Origin: Nageia nagi
Taxonomy: Eukaryota; Pinophyta
Direction of reading: 5' to 3'
DNA: 64,000 nt
Assembly: GCA_050084985.1 (NCBI GenBank)
Contig: JBITNC010000001.1
Location: forward strand, 40,362,001 to 40,426,000
Made by a program: the position numbers and the translations under genes. How positions within the stretch are numbered: the first letter of the stretch is position 1; every line of letters starts with the position of its first letter. Below are positions 24,347 to 37,980 of the stretch, in pieces. Under the pieces are notes generated by a model. It worked only from the letters and a program-made list of their open reading frames with translations. It had not been told where the DNA came from and did no database searches.

Positions 24347-25240
24347 GTGATCAAATCACCAACTATACCTTAATTCCTCTTCTCTTATTGATCCTTCCAT
24401 TTTTAAAGAGGCTATTGCACATGAAGATTATAAATTAGCCATGGAAGATGAGATATAGTAGATATATAATAATGACTCGTGGGAGGTTGTCCCTCCTTCA
24501 AAGCCTTGAAATGTTATTGGAGTAAAATGGATATACAAGCTAAATAATAATGTTTATGGAAGCATTTATAAATACAAGGCCTAGCTAGTACCAAAGGGCT
24601 ATATGCAAAAATAAGGGTTATACTATGAAGAGACATTTACACTAGTTTCTAGACTTGTCATAGTTAGATATCTTCTTGCTCTTACACCCCATTTTGAACT
24701 TACTATGTCTCAAAGGGATGTAAAGTCAGCCTTCTTGAATGGTGACATGAAATAATAATTCTATGTATGCCACCCAAAAGGATTCATAGTTAGAGGCCAT
24801 GAAGATAAAGTGTACAAGTTGAAGAAAGCTCTATATGGGCTCAAGCAAGCACCTAGAGATTTATACTCTAGAATTGACACCTACTTCCATCAAAATGGTT
24901 ATTATAGGTTTTATTAAAATCCATATTTTATAGAAAAGTTATTGGTTATAAATTAATCATCATTTATTTATATTTTGATGATATTATATTCATGAGGAGC
25001 TTCACTTCTATGTTGCAACAATTTAAAACAACCACGGTAAATGAGTTTGAGATGAGTGACATGGGTGAAATGCAAATACTTCTTGAGTATGCAAGTAAAA
25101 CAAAAATACAATAGCCTTTTATCACTCAAAAAATTATGTTGATGACCTCTTGGTCAAATTTTCCATGGACTACAAACTAGTTCATATACCAATAGTTATT
25201 GGTTGTAAATTAATGAAAGAGGACTCTACTTCTCTTGTGG
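24347..25240 (+). pseudogene. Ty1/copia reverse transcriptase relic (resumption of the host element)
   Basis: The copia frame resumes immediately after the chromovirus: FKEAIAHEDYKLAMEDEI (24400-24450), NDSWEVVPPSKP, VIGVKWIYKLN, then QRDVKSAFLNGD (24714-24750) and [20 protein letters not shown] (24808-24868), all classic copia RT blocks. The catalytic box reads YFDDIIF (24973-24993), where YVDD is usual. The post-RT segment HIPIVIGCKLMKEDSTSLVV ends at 25240, exactly where another LTR begins. The remaining RNase H of the copia element was not found to the right. Confidence 0.85.
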
Positions 25241-25720
25241 TGTAGACATCAAAAAATGATCCCTCTAATGGATAAACCAAAAAACATTAATTATAATTAC
25301 ATTTAAACATTATTACAAAAAAATTATAATATTTTTTTGTGTTTTTAGCATCTTCCATTCAGTCATAGGACATTTATGTGAAACATTGGTGTTCATATAT
25401 TGAATATCAATGATTCTACAATTAGAAACATCAAAACAAAATAGTGAACTTGTAGAATGACTCATTACAAAATCTTTGAGTTAGGAATTATTCATGAGTC
25501 AATACATAAATTTTGATACAACACCAACCATAATTAAAATTTGAATTAGCTATCTAACTAGCTTTATTTGCCTCATAAACATAGGATTTTAAGAAATTTC
25601 ATATCCCATAAATATACATACCCACAAACAAAAAAGAGACCCAATTTCAAAGTAAACAAATGTTATTGAAATTCATCTGAAAGAGAGTTAGTGTGTATTT
25701 TCATTTGATTCTTGTTATCA
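25241..25720 (+). mobile_element. Candidate 5' LTR of the gag-protease element (copy D1)
   Basis: TGTAGACATCAAAAAATGAT starts right at the break in copia RT. About 480 bp match 53580-54050, including GGATAAACCAAA, ACATTAATTATAATTACATT and a shared end near GAGAGTTAGTGTGTATTT. The right border is not sharp, and no primer-binding site was recognised after it. Confidence 0.6.
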
Positions 25721-28430
25721 TGTTTACATTATCACTTCATGATATATTTTGTTTAATTTGATAAACAAGTGTGCACTGATGTATTTTTGTGAAGCATATA
25801 TATAGAGTCCATATATGTTAAATATTGTAGGATAATGAAGTACTGAAGTGAAGATGACATAAATTAAATCAAAACCAAATCATAGAGATAGACAAGACAA
25901 ATAAAATCTTACAAAAGTCATAGAACCATAAGCATTAGTGATTTAGGATAAAAAATTTGAAACTCTATAGGATCATTAGATCTTAGAGAGATGTTGATAA
26001 TTGCACATATAGTCACAAAATAGATTGAACATAATTTTATTAAAATCCCCACAAGAAGCATGTAAAATTGAGAAATTCTATGATGTAATTGATGCCATTC
26101 AAATAGCAATAAGATTTACATTGTTATTAATGTAATTTATCTTATTTGCTAATAGGGTTGCATTTTAGGGTGTACATTTTGGTGCTATAAGGAGGATCCC
26201 TCATATGCAAATAGATCAATTGGAAGAAGACAATATCATTTTCTTAATTCAATATCATTTCATATTTTTATTTCTAAATATTTACGCATATTATGGTTTG
26301 AAAATTTGACTAATTGATTTTTTTTCTATGCTTTTAAAAGTACTATTGCAAAGTTGATAGCGATCGCGTATTGGACACCAACAACTTAGACAAATCAATA
26401 AGGATTATGAATAAATATAGATGAAAAATAATACAAGTAGATTTCCCAATTTCTATCAATACTGAAAGCATAACTTAGGAATTTAAAAATGGGAAAAAGG
26501 AAATGAACACCTTATTTATGATTATTGTGCTCAGAGTGGATGATAGGAAGGGACTTTAGTATTTTATGAATTTAGTATATGTTTTTATTATTATTTTTAC
26601 ATGAATATTTAATTTAAAAAAAGGTAAATATTTTTGTTTGGGGGATACCACACTATAATAATTTTCATTATCACTTTATTATGCTCTCCATTTATGCCTT
26701 AGGGTGATCTTAGGTGATGATAAAGAGCTTGATGGGATAAGGAAGGAAAGGAAACTTAGGTAGTTTAGATCATTATAATGGTTTAATGAATACACAAAGG
26801 GTCATTTTCACTTAATGAATTTCATCAAAATCATTAAAACTAATTTTGATGAAAGAGGTGATGAATTTGTTAGTAAAGGATAAATGAATCATCATATTAA
26901 AAGAAAATAACTACACTAAAATTACTTCCATAATTGGAAGGAGTAAATAAATTATTACTTAACTTTGGAATGAATCATCACTAAATAATTTGAATGCACA
27001 TCATGTATGGAATGGTTATGAAATACATACATTAAGAAATATACTCTTTACCTCACATTAAATTATCATAATAAATAGACATGTATGTTTGGGAAGGGTG
27101 GATTTGCATCCATGTGCATTTTTATTTGATTACATTCATATGTATAGGCCTTATGAAATGAACATTTATAGACTCTAAATTATGTAATATATGAATATAC
27201 ATAATAAATAAAATGATCTATAATATAAGAAGAGCTAGATATGTGTACTATATAAGATACAACAAATATACATGAAAAGCATGCATCTAGTATGAAGTGT
27301 ATGTGCAATCCTCAAAAGAAAATATCAATGGATCTTCAAAGGATTGGGACTAGATCAGAGGCAAGCTTGTAATGAATCTTCATATGCATGGATCAACAAC
27401 CTTTTCCTTGGACAAGCATGTCATTAAGAGTGTTGAATATGATGAATTATGGAGTGCATAAAAGATAAAAAGTTTTAGAGTTCAGAGTATAATGATTTCT
27501 CATAATAGATGGTGTATAGAGACACCATTTCTTGATGAAGATCATGGAAGATAACCACCTATCAAAGATCTTATCATATCGAAGAGTTCCAATTTGTGGA
27601 GGTAAATCTATTGCACTTGGATATATAGCCTACAAAGACATAGAAAGGAGTGGATGTTGACCTCTAACAATAACATAATCATTGTTGTATTCAAGATACT
27701 TTAAAATATGAACCATAGTAAATAATATAGCATTTAATATAATACATGGCATTGCATTGTAATATTAACTTTATCTTGACATTTGTTATATTGCAATAAT
27801 TCATTTAGGAAGTCTAAATATGATTTATTTAATAAATAATAAATCATTTTTAGGTGTCTATAACATCAATGAGTTGGATTTCATTACCAACCATTGATTC
27901 TTATTTTCAGATATTCCGATTGACCTAATATAATAAGCCTCAGAGCTAATACCTGGTGATAAGTATTGGGTTCATAGGTTAGAAGTTGTCACTTTTGCAT
28001 CGAAAAACTATAAAAAATAGGGTTATGCTTAGAATTATTCATTGACATAGTACTCAATGAAATTCCTTGCACCCCATTGCACTTTAAGGACCATTTTAGG
28101 TAACAAGTTGTTACTTTGCCATAGAAATCCTTCTTGGAATACCAACCTACCTTGCATAAACACTTGAATAGAAAAAATATTTTAGGAAAATTAAGAATAA
28201 ATTAAAACATACAATTCACATCAATCATATTAAAATATTAATCAAATTTGTGAAAAAAAGCTATAAATGATAATCACATCATAAAAGGTAAGTATACATG
28301 TAGAATGTTTGTGTATTTATTATTTTCTTGTAAACATAAAATCAAAAGATAAAAAATATATATTTGCAATATTTTATGCTTTTGTTTTTATTCTTTGAGT
28401 ACTATTATATAGTTTCAAAAATTAGAAAAT
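25721..28430. other. Gene-free region holding an LTR-like relic
   Basis: No protein motif was recognised. The part from about 26900 to 27865 is the inverted relative of 364-1130. The rest is AT-rich unassigned sequence between the LTR and the gag start. Confidence 0.4.
26900..27865 (-). repeat. LTR-like repeat relic, copy E2 (inverted relative of E1)
   Basis: Read on the minus strand from 27865 it begins TGTTATAGACACCTAAAAAT and follows the order of 364-1130. The left border is approximate. Confidence 0.4.
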
Positions 28431-28433
28431 ATG

Positions 28434-31140
28434 GTGCAAACTTATTCTCAAAGGGCTCATCAAGAGCAAGAGCCACTTAATGAACATCAATTTGAGAGGT
28501 GTGAAATTCATAGGTCTAGTAGGTGTCATTCACAAAGAGAAACTCCCTAAGAAACAAATGTTTTAACATATTAAAAATCCTATTTATGATGATCTAAATG
28601 AGATTATACAATATCTAGCATAATTAAGAATTCCTGAATCTTCACCTAATGCTTAAAGCCTTCCTATAGATTTAGAGAATTTTGGAAGAGGTAAACAAAT
28701 AAAAAATATTGTAGTTGAAAATTCACCCCTTCCTGAGAATAATTAGTTGACACTATATTCCAAATAGGTACTCATAGATACAAGTATAATCATGTCACAC
28801 ATTATTTACTAAATGAAAACTAGTCCACTCATATATGAGAAGAGATGATTATACATCATCTATATATCTAGGCAATTGGAAGAATTTGATGATCAAATCT
28901 CTATATATACAAAAAATCTAATACCTAAATCAAGGGATCATTTTAAGGTATATAACAATCTATATTATTTTTTAAAATTAAATGCATCAACTCCTTTTTC
29001 ACATCATGAAAAACCTAGACAAGAGTTTGATGTCAAAAATCAACCTCAAGATAGTTGTAAATTAACAAAATTTAAATTTCAAGAAATACCTCCTTATGTT
29101 CATCATAAAAGAGTTCTTATGCCTCATGATAACATAAAATAATAACAACAAATACCTATTTCTTATGCTCAACATAAGAAAAAACCAATCATATTTACTA
29201 ATGAGTATCAAAAACAACCATAATAGGTATTTCACAAGCAACTTGAAAAACCACTTATTAAACATGATGATGATAAAAAAAAAAGCAACAACCATAACCT
29301 AATTATAGGCATGATTAAGTAAAATGTAAGGATCAACAAGATCAATGTTGATAATGATCATTATCACCATATACTTGGGGAGTGTATAGATATCAAGATC
29401 CATACTTAGGTAATAAAAGGGATTCCTCTCCTGGAAATCAAAAAAATGACCCTTAAAGGTATTCTTCACCACCACCTAAAATTAAGGAGCAACCACTTTG
29501 GCCTCCAAAACCACCTATTCCTCTTAGGCCACCTCATCCACCTCCATTTCCATCAACACCATATGGTGGAGCATATTATGATCCTAGAACAACTTCAAAA
29601 TAAGGATATGTTCCATTTCAAAGATACAAAGAAGAAGAATATCTAATAAATGAAACTTATCCTACATATCCATAGTTAGAATCAAAAGAAAAAGTTAAAA
29701 AATAAGGTCATAATGAACTTCATAAAAGGTTAAAACACATTGAGAATCAATTATGTATACAAAATATTCAAAAATTATCTTATGAAATAATTTGTAATGA
29801 ACCTATTCACACAAGTGTCCCTAAAAATAAAATTCCTTTTAAGTTTGAAATTACAAAAATTGAACTAGTTAAAGGAAAGGAAGATCTTAAATAACATCTA
29901 AAGTGCTTCAATACTCAAGTTATGTAATTGGCAATGATGATGCATTAAATTTTGGTATCTTTCCCATGATACTTGATGGTCAAGCAATGGAATGGTATAA
30001 TAAGCTTCTCAAATATATCATTTGATCATATTCTCAACTAGAACATATATTTTTAAAAAATTTATAATTAACATCAAAGAAAAAAATTCCTTCACAAATA
30101 TTATAAGATTATAACAATTCCAAGATGAATTACTTCTTGATTCCATCTCATGATGAAGAGTAATATTGACAAGTAAAGTTTATACACTACTTTAAGAGGA
30201 ATTAGTTAAGTTATTTAGTCAAATTCACTTAAGACCTATTGCTAGTGCATTGCAAATTCAACAACATAAAACTTTTGAATAAGTTATTTCTCAAGTATTA
30301 ATAATTAAAAAAGGTTAAAATCCAATATGAAGAAATCAAGGTTAAAAATAAATTTAGCTATAATAGGAACTAAAATAATCAAATAGATCAATAAAGAAAG
30401 CAACCATAAGCTAACACTATTTTTATTGTAAAAGAATTAGAAACATATTCCACACAAGTTGAAGGGAAATATTCTAAACTCTAAAGAAATTTTACACCTT
30501 TATCTTAATCGCTTTTGAACATTTTAAGGAAATTATGTTGATCATCAAAGAAAGTATATGGTATATTGAAAATGAATTTTATCATTACCATCATAAAAAA
30601 GGTCATGATATAAATAAATGTAGGACATTAAGAAATAAAGTCCAAGACTTGATTTATAATGTGAAAGTAGAAATAGTTAATCTCATTGCTATTCCAAATT
30701 AAAATTTGGGAATTTATCAAAATCCACTTCCAAAACATCAAGCAAATAATATTTTTGTCCTCCCTCATAAAAATCAAGTAACACATACTTGGAATTATGA
30801 TAGTACAATATTTATAGGAATGATTAATATTGCTACAAGGTCTCAAAAGATACATGGTAAGAAAACTTCAACATTAGATGATCAACAAGATAAAGTATAA
30901 ACTCAATCATGTATACCTATACTACAACTGCCAAACATTTCGGTAAAAGGGGATTTACATCAACAACTAAAATATTCACAATTTAAAATATCTTTGTTTG
31001 AATTATTACAACAATATAAAAACCATAGAGATGCAATGAATTAATTATTGGAAAATATTAAATTGAACATAAATGATCCTAAAAGTTTTGTATCTCTTGT
31101 TAGAAATATTAAAGCAAGTCTATAATCCACCATTACTTTC
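28434..31140 (+). pseudogene. Ty3/gypsy gag relic of the gag-protease element
   Basis: An ATG at 28434 opens a Gln-, Glu- and Arg-rich N-terminus. A proline-rich segment at 29460-29575 (IPLRPPHPPPFPSTPYGG) precedes the gag core: FEITKIELVKGKEDLK (29845-29890), then SSYVIGNDDALNFGIFPMIL and QAMEWYNKLLKYI (29980-30020). A zinc-binding-like segment KKGHDINKCRTLRNKVQDLI (30596-30655) is followed by QNPLPKHQANNIFVLPHKNQ (30718-30777). Most interruptions are TAA or TAG at likely Gln positions. The arrangement is that of Tat-like plant gypsy gag proteins. Confidence 0.7.
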
Positions 31141-31184
31141 TATGATCATAAGATAAAATATTGATTCAATGAGACACATGGATA

Positions 31185-31833
31185 AGATCCACCCTTACAT
31201 ATTATACCCAAAGTATATGGAAAAACATTTAAGAGAGTCTTGATTGATGAAGGGTCAACCATAAATATCATTTCAACATAATCATATGAAAATTTCAATC
31301 TCCCTTTTTCATATATTTTTGCTCCATCTTTACAACTAAAAGCATTTAATGATTCTTTATGTTTAATAATTGGATTAGTCACATTACCTATTACTATAGG
31401 ATCTAAGATAGTGCAAACATTATTGCAAGTCATTCAAGGGGATATAACATAGTACAATGTTCTTTAGGGATGATATTGGATTCATGAAATGCAATGTGTT
31501 CCATGTACATTTCACAATTACCTAAAGTACATTCATAAAGGAGTAGTCCGTTGTATTCCTAGAGCATCAACACATTTTTATACAACTCCTATTAAAAAAG
31601 ATAAACCATTTTCTTCATATATGATTAAAAACTATTCTCCAACACCTAGTCTTTCAAGTGGTCAAAAAGATAAAAACACATCCTTTTTCTATCAAAAAGG
31701 AATGGAAAAGCAATATATAGATCAACAATCTAGTGATCAATAACAAAAATTGAAATTCATAGCACAAGAAAAGAAGTCTTATAAAGAAAAGGAATAACAA
31801 TTGGGTGAATTAAATAAAGTCTCTATTTATTGG
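31185..31833 (+). pseudogene. Gypsy aspartic protease relic, cut at its 3' end
   Basis: The active-site block reads RVLIDEGSTINII (31236-31274), where D-G-G-A/S is usual, so Gly has become Glu. The flap and distal parts follow: LCLIIGLVTLPITIGSKIVQ (31355-31415), then MQCVPCTFHNYLKYIHKGVV (31489-31548), which matches the post-protease segment 'M.AVPST.HQ..K'. The frame stays open to 31743 with one stop, then ends at about 31833, where the LTR of a minus-strand element begins. The likely continuation is at 51740. Confidence 0.7.
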
Positions 31834-32919
31834 TATAGTGTAACCTCAAGGGGTTTGGTATGGTCGTGTTCTCCACTACCCGCAACAGCAGGTTCCTTGA
31901 GAGAGCAAAAGGTGGTGGGAATGCACTCATGCTAGTTTTCTACTCAATCTTTGGATTATAGGAATATTCTTATCTATTGGGAAGATTTAAAGTAACAAGA
32001 AAGAGATAGAAAGGTAAAGAGTTATAGGAAAGATATAAACAACTAAAGTAAAACTAAAATAAGAAATATACAACTCAAGCATTGTAGCATAGGTGGCAAT
32101 CCATAGTTAGGATGAAGAATAGTAAGCTATCTTACCCTTGGGGTCTTGGAATCACAATACATAGCCATACTTTTTAAGGAAACATCTCACATGTAACATT
32201 CACAAAAGTAATAAACAACCACTTGTTGTAGGAGGGAAAAGCATTTTTTGTTTGTATTATCATATGTGAAAGCATCTTATAAATTTGGGTAAAATTGCTA
32301 AAATGTTTGACCTTTTTAAGTTCTAAAAATTTATCATTTATACATATTTCTCCACTATTGGGTGGTTGTATCTCATTAATATACATAATTACATATCTTG
32401 AATGTGGATAGCATAAAAAATTATTCATAATAAATACTACAACTATGTTAGATTACATAGTGAATAATTACCAACAACATAACTATTTAGGAATTTGTAA
32501 TTTCTAAATAGTCATATACATAGAGCTATAATCCTTTTAACATGTTATTTATTGCTCCTTCTTTAGCACTGTAGTTGATTGAAAATGGCACTATAGCTAA
32601 TTGAATGAGTACTTGTCTATAATTTGATAGGTATGACCTGGTACTATACTCTATTGATAGCTATCTACTTAGCAACTATTGATTATCCATACTATAGTTG
32701 TGAATGAATAGAGTAATGGGGATTTATGAATTATATATCAACTTACTTCAAGAAGGAACTACCACTATTATGTGTAAATGAGTTGGAGTTGACACATTAA
32801 CAAGGCCTCAAGGGTCAAACACTTAAGATCAAGTGGACTTAGGTGTTACTTCTTACCCATTACTCTTACCTCAATTTGGTAGGTTTTATTCCCTTTTTTT
32901 AGGTTTTATTGATGATCTT

Positions 32920-33175
32920 GCTCTTCTAGGACCTACTAATTTTAGCCAAAAACCATGATTTCATTGCTCAAAATTAGTGGGCTCTATTTGATATCTTAAC
33001 AAACCTTCACCTACCATTACTTGTTCAAGGACCTGCTGATTTTTGCCAAAAATTATGACATCATTGCTCAAAATCAATGAGCTCTATTTGATATCTTCAT
33101 GAGCCTTCACTTGCCATTTCTTATTTCAATATCCATTGATTTTTTGTTAAAAACTATGATTTTTGATATCTTGCA
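32920..33175 (+). repeat. LTR-internal tandem repeat, three units of roughly 110 bp
   Basis: Units contain GCCAAAAATTATGA, CATTGCTCAAAAT and GAGCTCTATTTGATATCTT. The same array is present in the other LTR at about 51160-51425. Confidence 0.65.
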
Positions 33176-33184
33176 CCTATATTT

Positions 33185-33288
33185 ACATAACTCTTGGATG
33201 CTTTGTATTCACATAACTCCTGAACACTTTGTATTTACACAACTCCTAAACACTTTGTATTTACATAACTCCTGAACATTTTGTAAGG
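33185..33288 (+). repeat. LTR-internal 26-bp minisatellite, four units
   Basis: Four units of ACATAACTCCTGAACACTTT plus GTATTT. The partner LTR at 51435-51512 has three units. Confidence 0.8.
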
Positions 33289-35832
33289 AATTTTACAAGG
33301 AAAAATATATAAGACAAATACTTGCTTATACAATAGCTAGATAGTATATACAATAGCTAGCTACTAATAACTCCCAAAATTCTTCAAATTAAGAGCTTAT
33401 AGCAAATCCATATCCTATGTCAAAGGGGATAGAATTAGAATAGAAAGAATTTGTGAAAAGAATGAAAGAATAAAAGAATGATAATGTATTACCATAACTT
33501 AGAGTGTGATTATTAAGTAATACAATCTTCTAGTGGCTCTTTGGGGTCTTCGCTTGTTGGAGAATAGGACCTGCTACTTGTTACTTCTAGTAGCTTATTC
33601 AGATGTAGATCTAGTAGGGATCTCAGATGTTGAAATTAGCTCTACTGGGGGGAATGGGTGCATATTCTTATTTAAACCCTTAAGATCTTGATAATTAACT
33701 TTTAATAGAATAAGGGATGCATGAATATTTATAGTATCTACTTTGAAGTATATCAAGACATTTTCTAACCTCCCATCATGTAGGAACCTTGTAATTGCAT
33801 CTTAAGTGAGGTCATTTATTTATTGTAATTCTAATATTTGCTTCTCAAAAAAGGATTTCTCAAGTAATTAAATTGTATTGGCTACCCAACTAGCAGCACT
33901 ACCCTATACATTCTATTCTTTCCATAATTTGGGAGCTTTCATCTCAATCAAAGAATTAAAAAATTTATTAATGAATCCTAGCTCTGTTATGAGCTAGTGC
34001 TTACCAATGTCCATGTTGAACACCAAATTTTAGAGTTCTCATATATCTTGAATCCTCTTTAAATACAATTATATAGGTCTAGGAGTAATGGCCACTATGT
34101 CCTTCTTAGTCAAGACTCTTAACCAACTCTACATTTTCTCTAAAATTGACCTCAAAATATCTAGGGCTAGTTGATGGAGAGTGGTTTGTGTGTTGAATTG
34201 CTTGATTACTTAGATTTCATGTTCCTTTAATATATGCAAGTGTGATAATGTCACCATTCTATCTCTAACTTGCTCCATCAAGGATTTTCTAAAATATTTT
34301 ATGAGTAGTAATAATTTTGAGTTATCATCAGATAATACTTTGTTAGCAGTAATGATAGTTTGTAGCTTTACCTCAACTTGCTTGACCTTTTGAGCATCTA
34401 TGAATACAACTTGAGCTTTAATATCTTGTATTGTTTGATTATCACCATCTAAATTAGCCTTTGCTATTGTTAAGGTCTTTTCAAAATTTAGCTTCTACTT
34501 ATCAACCTTTACAACTAAGTCTTTATTTTTATTCTACAACTTGACCATTATTTTGTCTTTAAGGGAGCAATCTTTCTTAAACAAATCTATTTTTTATTTA
34601 ATTTCTCTATCTTAGTCTCCATTGCTTGAAGACTTTTACCATCTTCCATTGAAGTATATATAAGGAATATAGATTGGTCAATTGTCAGAGCACTTTGCAT
34701 ATTTACATCAATTATTACCATGGGAGTAGTATCCAGGTGTCCTTCTTTGAAAGGCATCTATGCTATTTTAATATCTCCTATTTCTATCACTTTATTCAAA
34801 ATTATTGACTATTGCTTAAGGAACATAAGAGGATTATAACAAAAGTTGCTCAATCAATGGGCTCTACAATTTGTGTAAAAAAATGGATTTAATCTCCTCC
34901 TAGGAGGCCATAGGAATTAAAGAATGGGAAGGAGTAATTACACTTGAGGTAAATGTCATGATAGATTATGCAGATTCTGATTACTTAGGATGTGTAGGAT
35001 CTTGAATTTCTATCTCTTTCTCAACCTCCTCCATGACCTTATCATCATCATCATTCTTATCCATTAGGTTGGAGTCTCTTTTCCTCCTAGATTCATCATC
35101 ATCATCACCATAATCACTCTATCCATCTTTAAGTGCTTCTACTACAAATCTACTAGCTCTAAGTACATTCCCCTCACCTTGTTAAACCTACATGTGTTCC
35201 TTTTCTATGGTTTCTTATAATGCTAGGACTTCTTTTTGGGCACTAGTGTCTACATCTTGAGGCTCTCACAATTCCTTGTATCAAAATTTTTTGCCTCTTT
35301 TGCTACAACCACTAAAGTTTCTTTTGTGATTTTTGGAGGTGGAGGTGTATTCCTTTATGATCATGGCTAGTATGAGGCCTTTTAATAATTTTTTCATCCT
35401 TCTTTGGGGTTTTTTGTTTCTTAGCAAGGGTTTTAATTCTCCTTCTCTTTTTTAGAGAAGACTCTTAGGAAGTGGTGGTAGTATCTAAGGGATTCTATTC
35501 TCCCTTATTTATAGGCTCTAGTAAGTGGGATGGCTATCCAATTTGTACATGCCTCTCCATTATAATAGATTTTCCTTGAAAATTTGGAGGAAGAGGCTAT
35601 CTTAATTTTGGTAAAGGGTCTTTAGCATATTCAACCTCCTAGAACTTATCATATTTGAATTTTTCAAATAATTCACTCTTGATGTGATGAATATTTGTAA
35701 TATACTCAAGGGTCATACATCCATGGAACTTATACAATATCTAATTTGAAATTTTGTACAAGGAATTTTGTTATGCTATCTTTACAACCTACTTCTACAA
35801 AGAGTGAAATTTTTTAGTAGAAGCTGATATAT

Positions 35833-36939
35833 TGTAATATCCCCAAAACTCAAAAAAATGCAATTTTTCTTAAAGTGTAATATTTCGAAGTTGAAATATC
35901 ACTACTTAGGAATTTATATATATTTTTATATTTTTTCTATCTAGCTCAATTCAAAATGGATCTACAAATTGAATAAGAAATAGAGCTAGAAATGAATTTT
36001 ATTCTTCAAGAGCTGGGACGTCCCAAATGGACAAGTACAATACTCAAGGAAAAATACCCAAATGCTTAAGAAGGGGGATGTTTGCCCTCACAAAGTAGAT
36101 TTGGATGATCTAGCCCTGCAAGTTCTTCAATCTCTTCTCCCTAATGTTGGATGAGCCTCCTCACATTGATTCAGCTGGTCTGGATCTAGGATGTGCCTCC
36201 TCACACTGATTTGGTAGGTTAGATCTGGATCTAGAATATGGCTGCACTAGCTGGATCTGGATCTATCCCACTGGCTAGATCTAGATTAGGGATAGAATAG
36301 TTCCACCACACTAGCTTGAACTATTCTAGTAACTCCACCTCATTGGCTCAAGCTACTCTAGCAACTCCACCTCACTGGCTCAAGCTATTATCCTAGCTTA
36401 GGTAAGAACTCCTCCACACTGGCTTGAGCTCTCCCACTAAGCTAGCTAGAAAGCTACAACTCCACTAGCTACTAACCCCCAGAAAGAGATAAACTCTAAT
36501 GATCTTCTAGCATCCCCCAAACGATGCATCCCATCTGCTTTTATAACAAGATCTCTCATACCTTGGAATCACCCAAAGTGAAATGTCCCTCTTCTAGTGT
36601 CTTGGGATGACAAATTAAATCATCTAGGGACCCAGGAAGCCTAATGTCCCATAATGGTTGCCTAGAGATGCCAAATTACAAGATTGATGGCTCATAAATG
36701 CAATGTCCCATTATGAGAGACTAATATTGCATTAATTACAAATAATTAAGCTAGATTAATTAAATAAAATCCAAGGGTGAGTGCCTCAAGGGTCTCTTTA
36801 GCCTTGGTTATAGAAATAAATGCAAAATATTAATAAAATACTCCTAAATTAATTTATTTTTGGTTTCTCCTCCTTTACCATGAATGTCACACTCCAAGAG
36901 GAGAGAAAGTGGATGTTTTACAAATTTGGGGACATTACA
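35833..36939 (-). mobile_element. 3' LTR of the 4.67-kb element
   Basis: TGTAATATCCCC...GGGGACATTACA, 1107 bp. About 11 differences from the other LTR in the first 285 bases by eye, mostly C/T or G/A. Confidence 0.92.
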
Positions 36940-37603
36940 AGTCTACCCTTCCTAAATTGCTTATCCCCAAGCAACTCAAGATAAATTGGCCCTTCTCTTT
37001 CCCATCCTAAAAAGCTATAATGCAGATGAAAGAACAAGGAGAAAGAGTTCCAATTTTTTGCTACAAGTTGTGGCCAAAATGTCTACCTTCATAACTCCAC
37101 AACCTAATGTCCAAGTCTTGAATGAAATTAAGGAGTGCTAGTGGGTTATCTTCTATCTAGGACTGCATCACATGATGGGAGGGAGAATCTATAATTTTAG
37201 CAAGCATGAATACATTCATCCCAACATCCCAATGGTCTAAGTGGCTGAGTGGTTCATAAGGAAAAGTATGATGAAGTATTACCAAATATCCAATCCCTCT
37301 ATTTCTCATTTTAAGCAAGATGAGGGACAATTTGTCCCAAAAACTTTTGCAGCAATATACTTGTAACAGGGACATATATGCCAAAGAGAAGTAAATCTGA
37401 CCAGCAAGTATTATCACTTATTTCCAATCTTCAATCAACCTCCAACTTATTATCCAAAAAAAGAACACTCTTAACCAATTTGTTAGTGGTTGAGCAAATG
37501 TGGGTGTGTTACCTTGGGATTGGGTGACATCTTGCATGGTAGTTCTATTTGGGACATGAGAAATGATTCGATGTTGCTGCTTTGGATCTTCTATTACTTC
37601 CAA
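36940..37603 (-). pseudogene. Unassigned 3' interior segment of the 4.67-kb element
   Basis: Two open stretches of 61 and 86 codons (37418-37603, 37157-37417) follow the protease in frame, interrupted by single stops. They contain no YxDD box, no RNase H and no integrase zinc finger. The first includes TMQDVTQSQGNTPTFAQPL; the second includes SFWDKLSLILLKMRNRGIGY. The last codons near the LTR read LLGDKQFRKGR in one frame, resembling the end of chromovirus-type polyproteins, so the middle of pol may have been deleted in an ancestor. The adjoining tract AGGAAGGGTAGACT is the likely polypurine tract. Confidence 0.5.
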
Positions 37604-37980
37604 TTAATGGGCTTGTGAAGTGGCCCTATTACTGCCCTGCAATCCTCTCATGATGACCTCCTTTCCATTTGCTAGGAACTTCATTTCCAAGGTGTCATAA
37701 TTTATCCTAATCTCCCCCAAAGTTTTCATCCATTGAATTCCAAAGACCATGTGCAAGGTCCCTCCCATGGGATATACATAGAAATCACTTCTCATGGAGT
37801 AATTGTTGGTCTCAACTAGAAGTTTTCTAATCACCTTATTATAAAATGAGATATGGCCATTAGCATTGGCCACATTGAATCCTTCAAAAATGTCCATTCT
37901 TACTCCTTTCTCAGTAGAAAACAAAGAATCAATGAAGTTGTGAGATGCCCCTCCATCGATAAGAATAGTCACTTCTTCTC
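37604..37980 (-). pseudogene. Aspartic protease of the 4.67-kb element
   Basis: A 122-codon open stretch begins MTILIDGGASHNFIDSLFST. The block LIDGGASHNFID is the gypsy protease active site (Asp-Gly-Gly in place of Asp-Ser-Gly, seen in some families). The distal motif MVFGIQWMKTLGEI (residues about 74-87) matches the conserved 'VLGIQWL..LG' end of the domain. The domain is almost uninterrupted, in keeping with the youth of the element. Confidence 0.85.

Larger units (their letters stand above)
31834..33540 (-). mobile_element. 3' LTR of the Tat-like element
   Basis: It shares TATAGTGTAACCTCAAGGGG at its left end and AGAGTGTGATT at its right end with 48349-51735, and is collinear in between. 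Internal repeats lie at 32920-33175 and 33185-33288. Confidence 0.8.

Noticed and set aside
28434-31833. Possible endogenous pararetrovirus
   Set aside because: The gag core (QAMEWYNKLL), protease context and LTR-like flanks fit Ty3/gypsy. No movement-protein or caulimovirid coat signature was seen.
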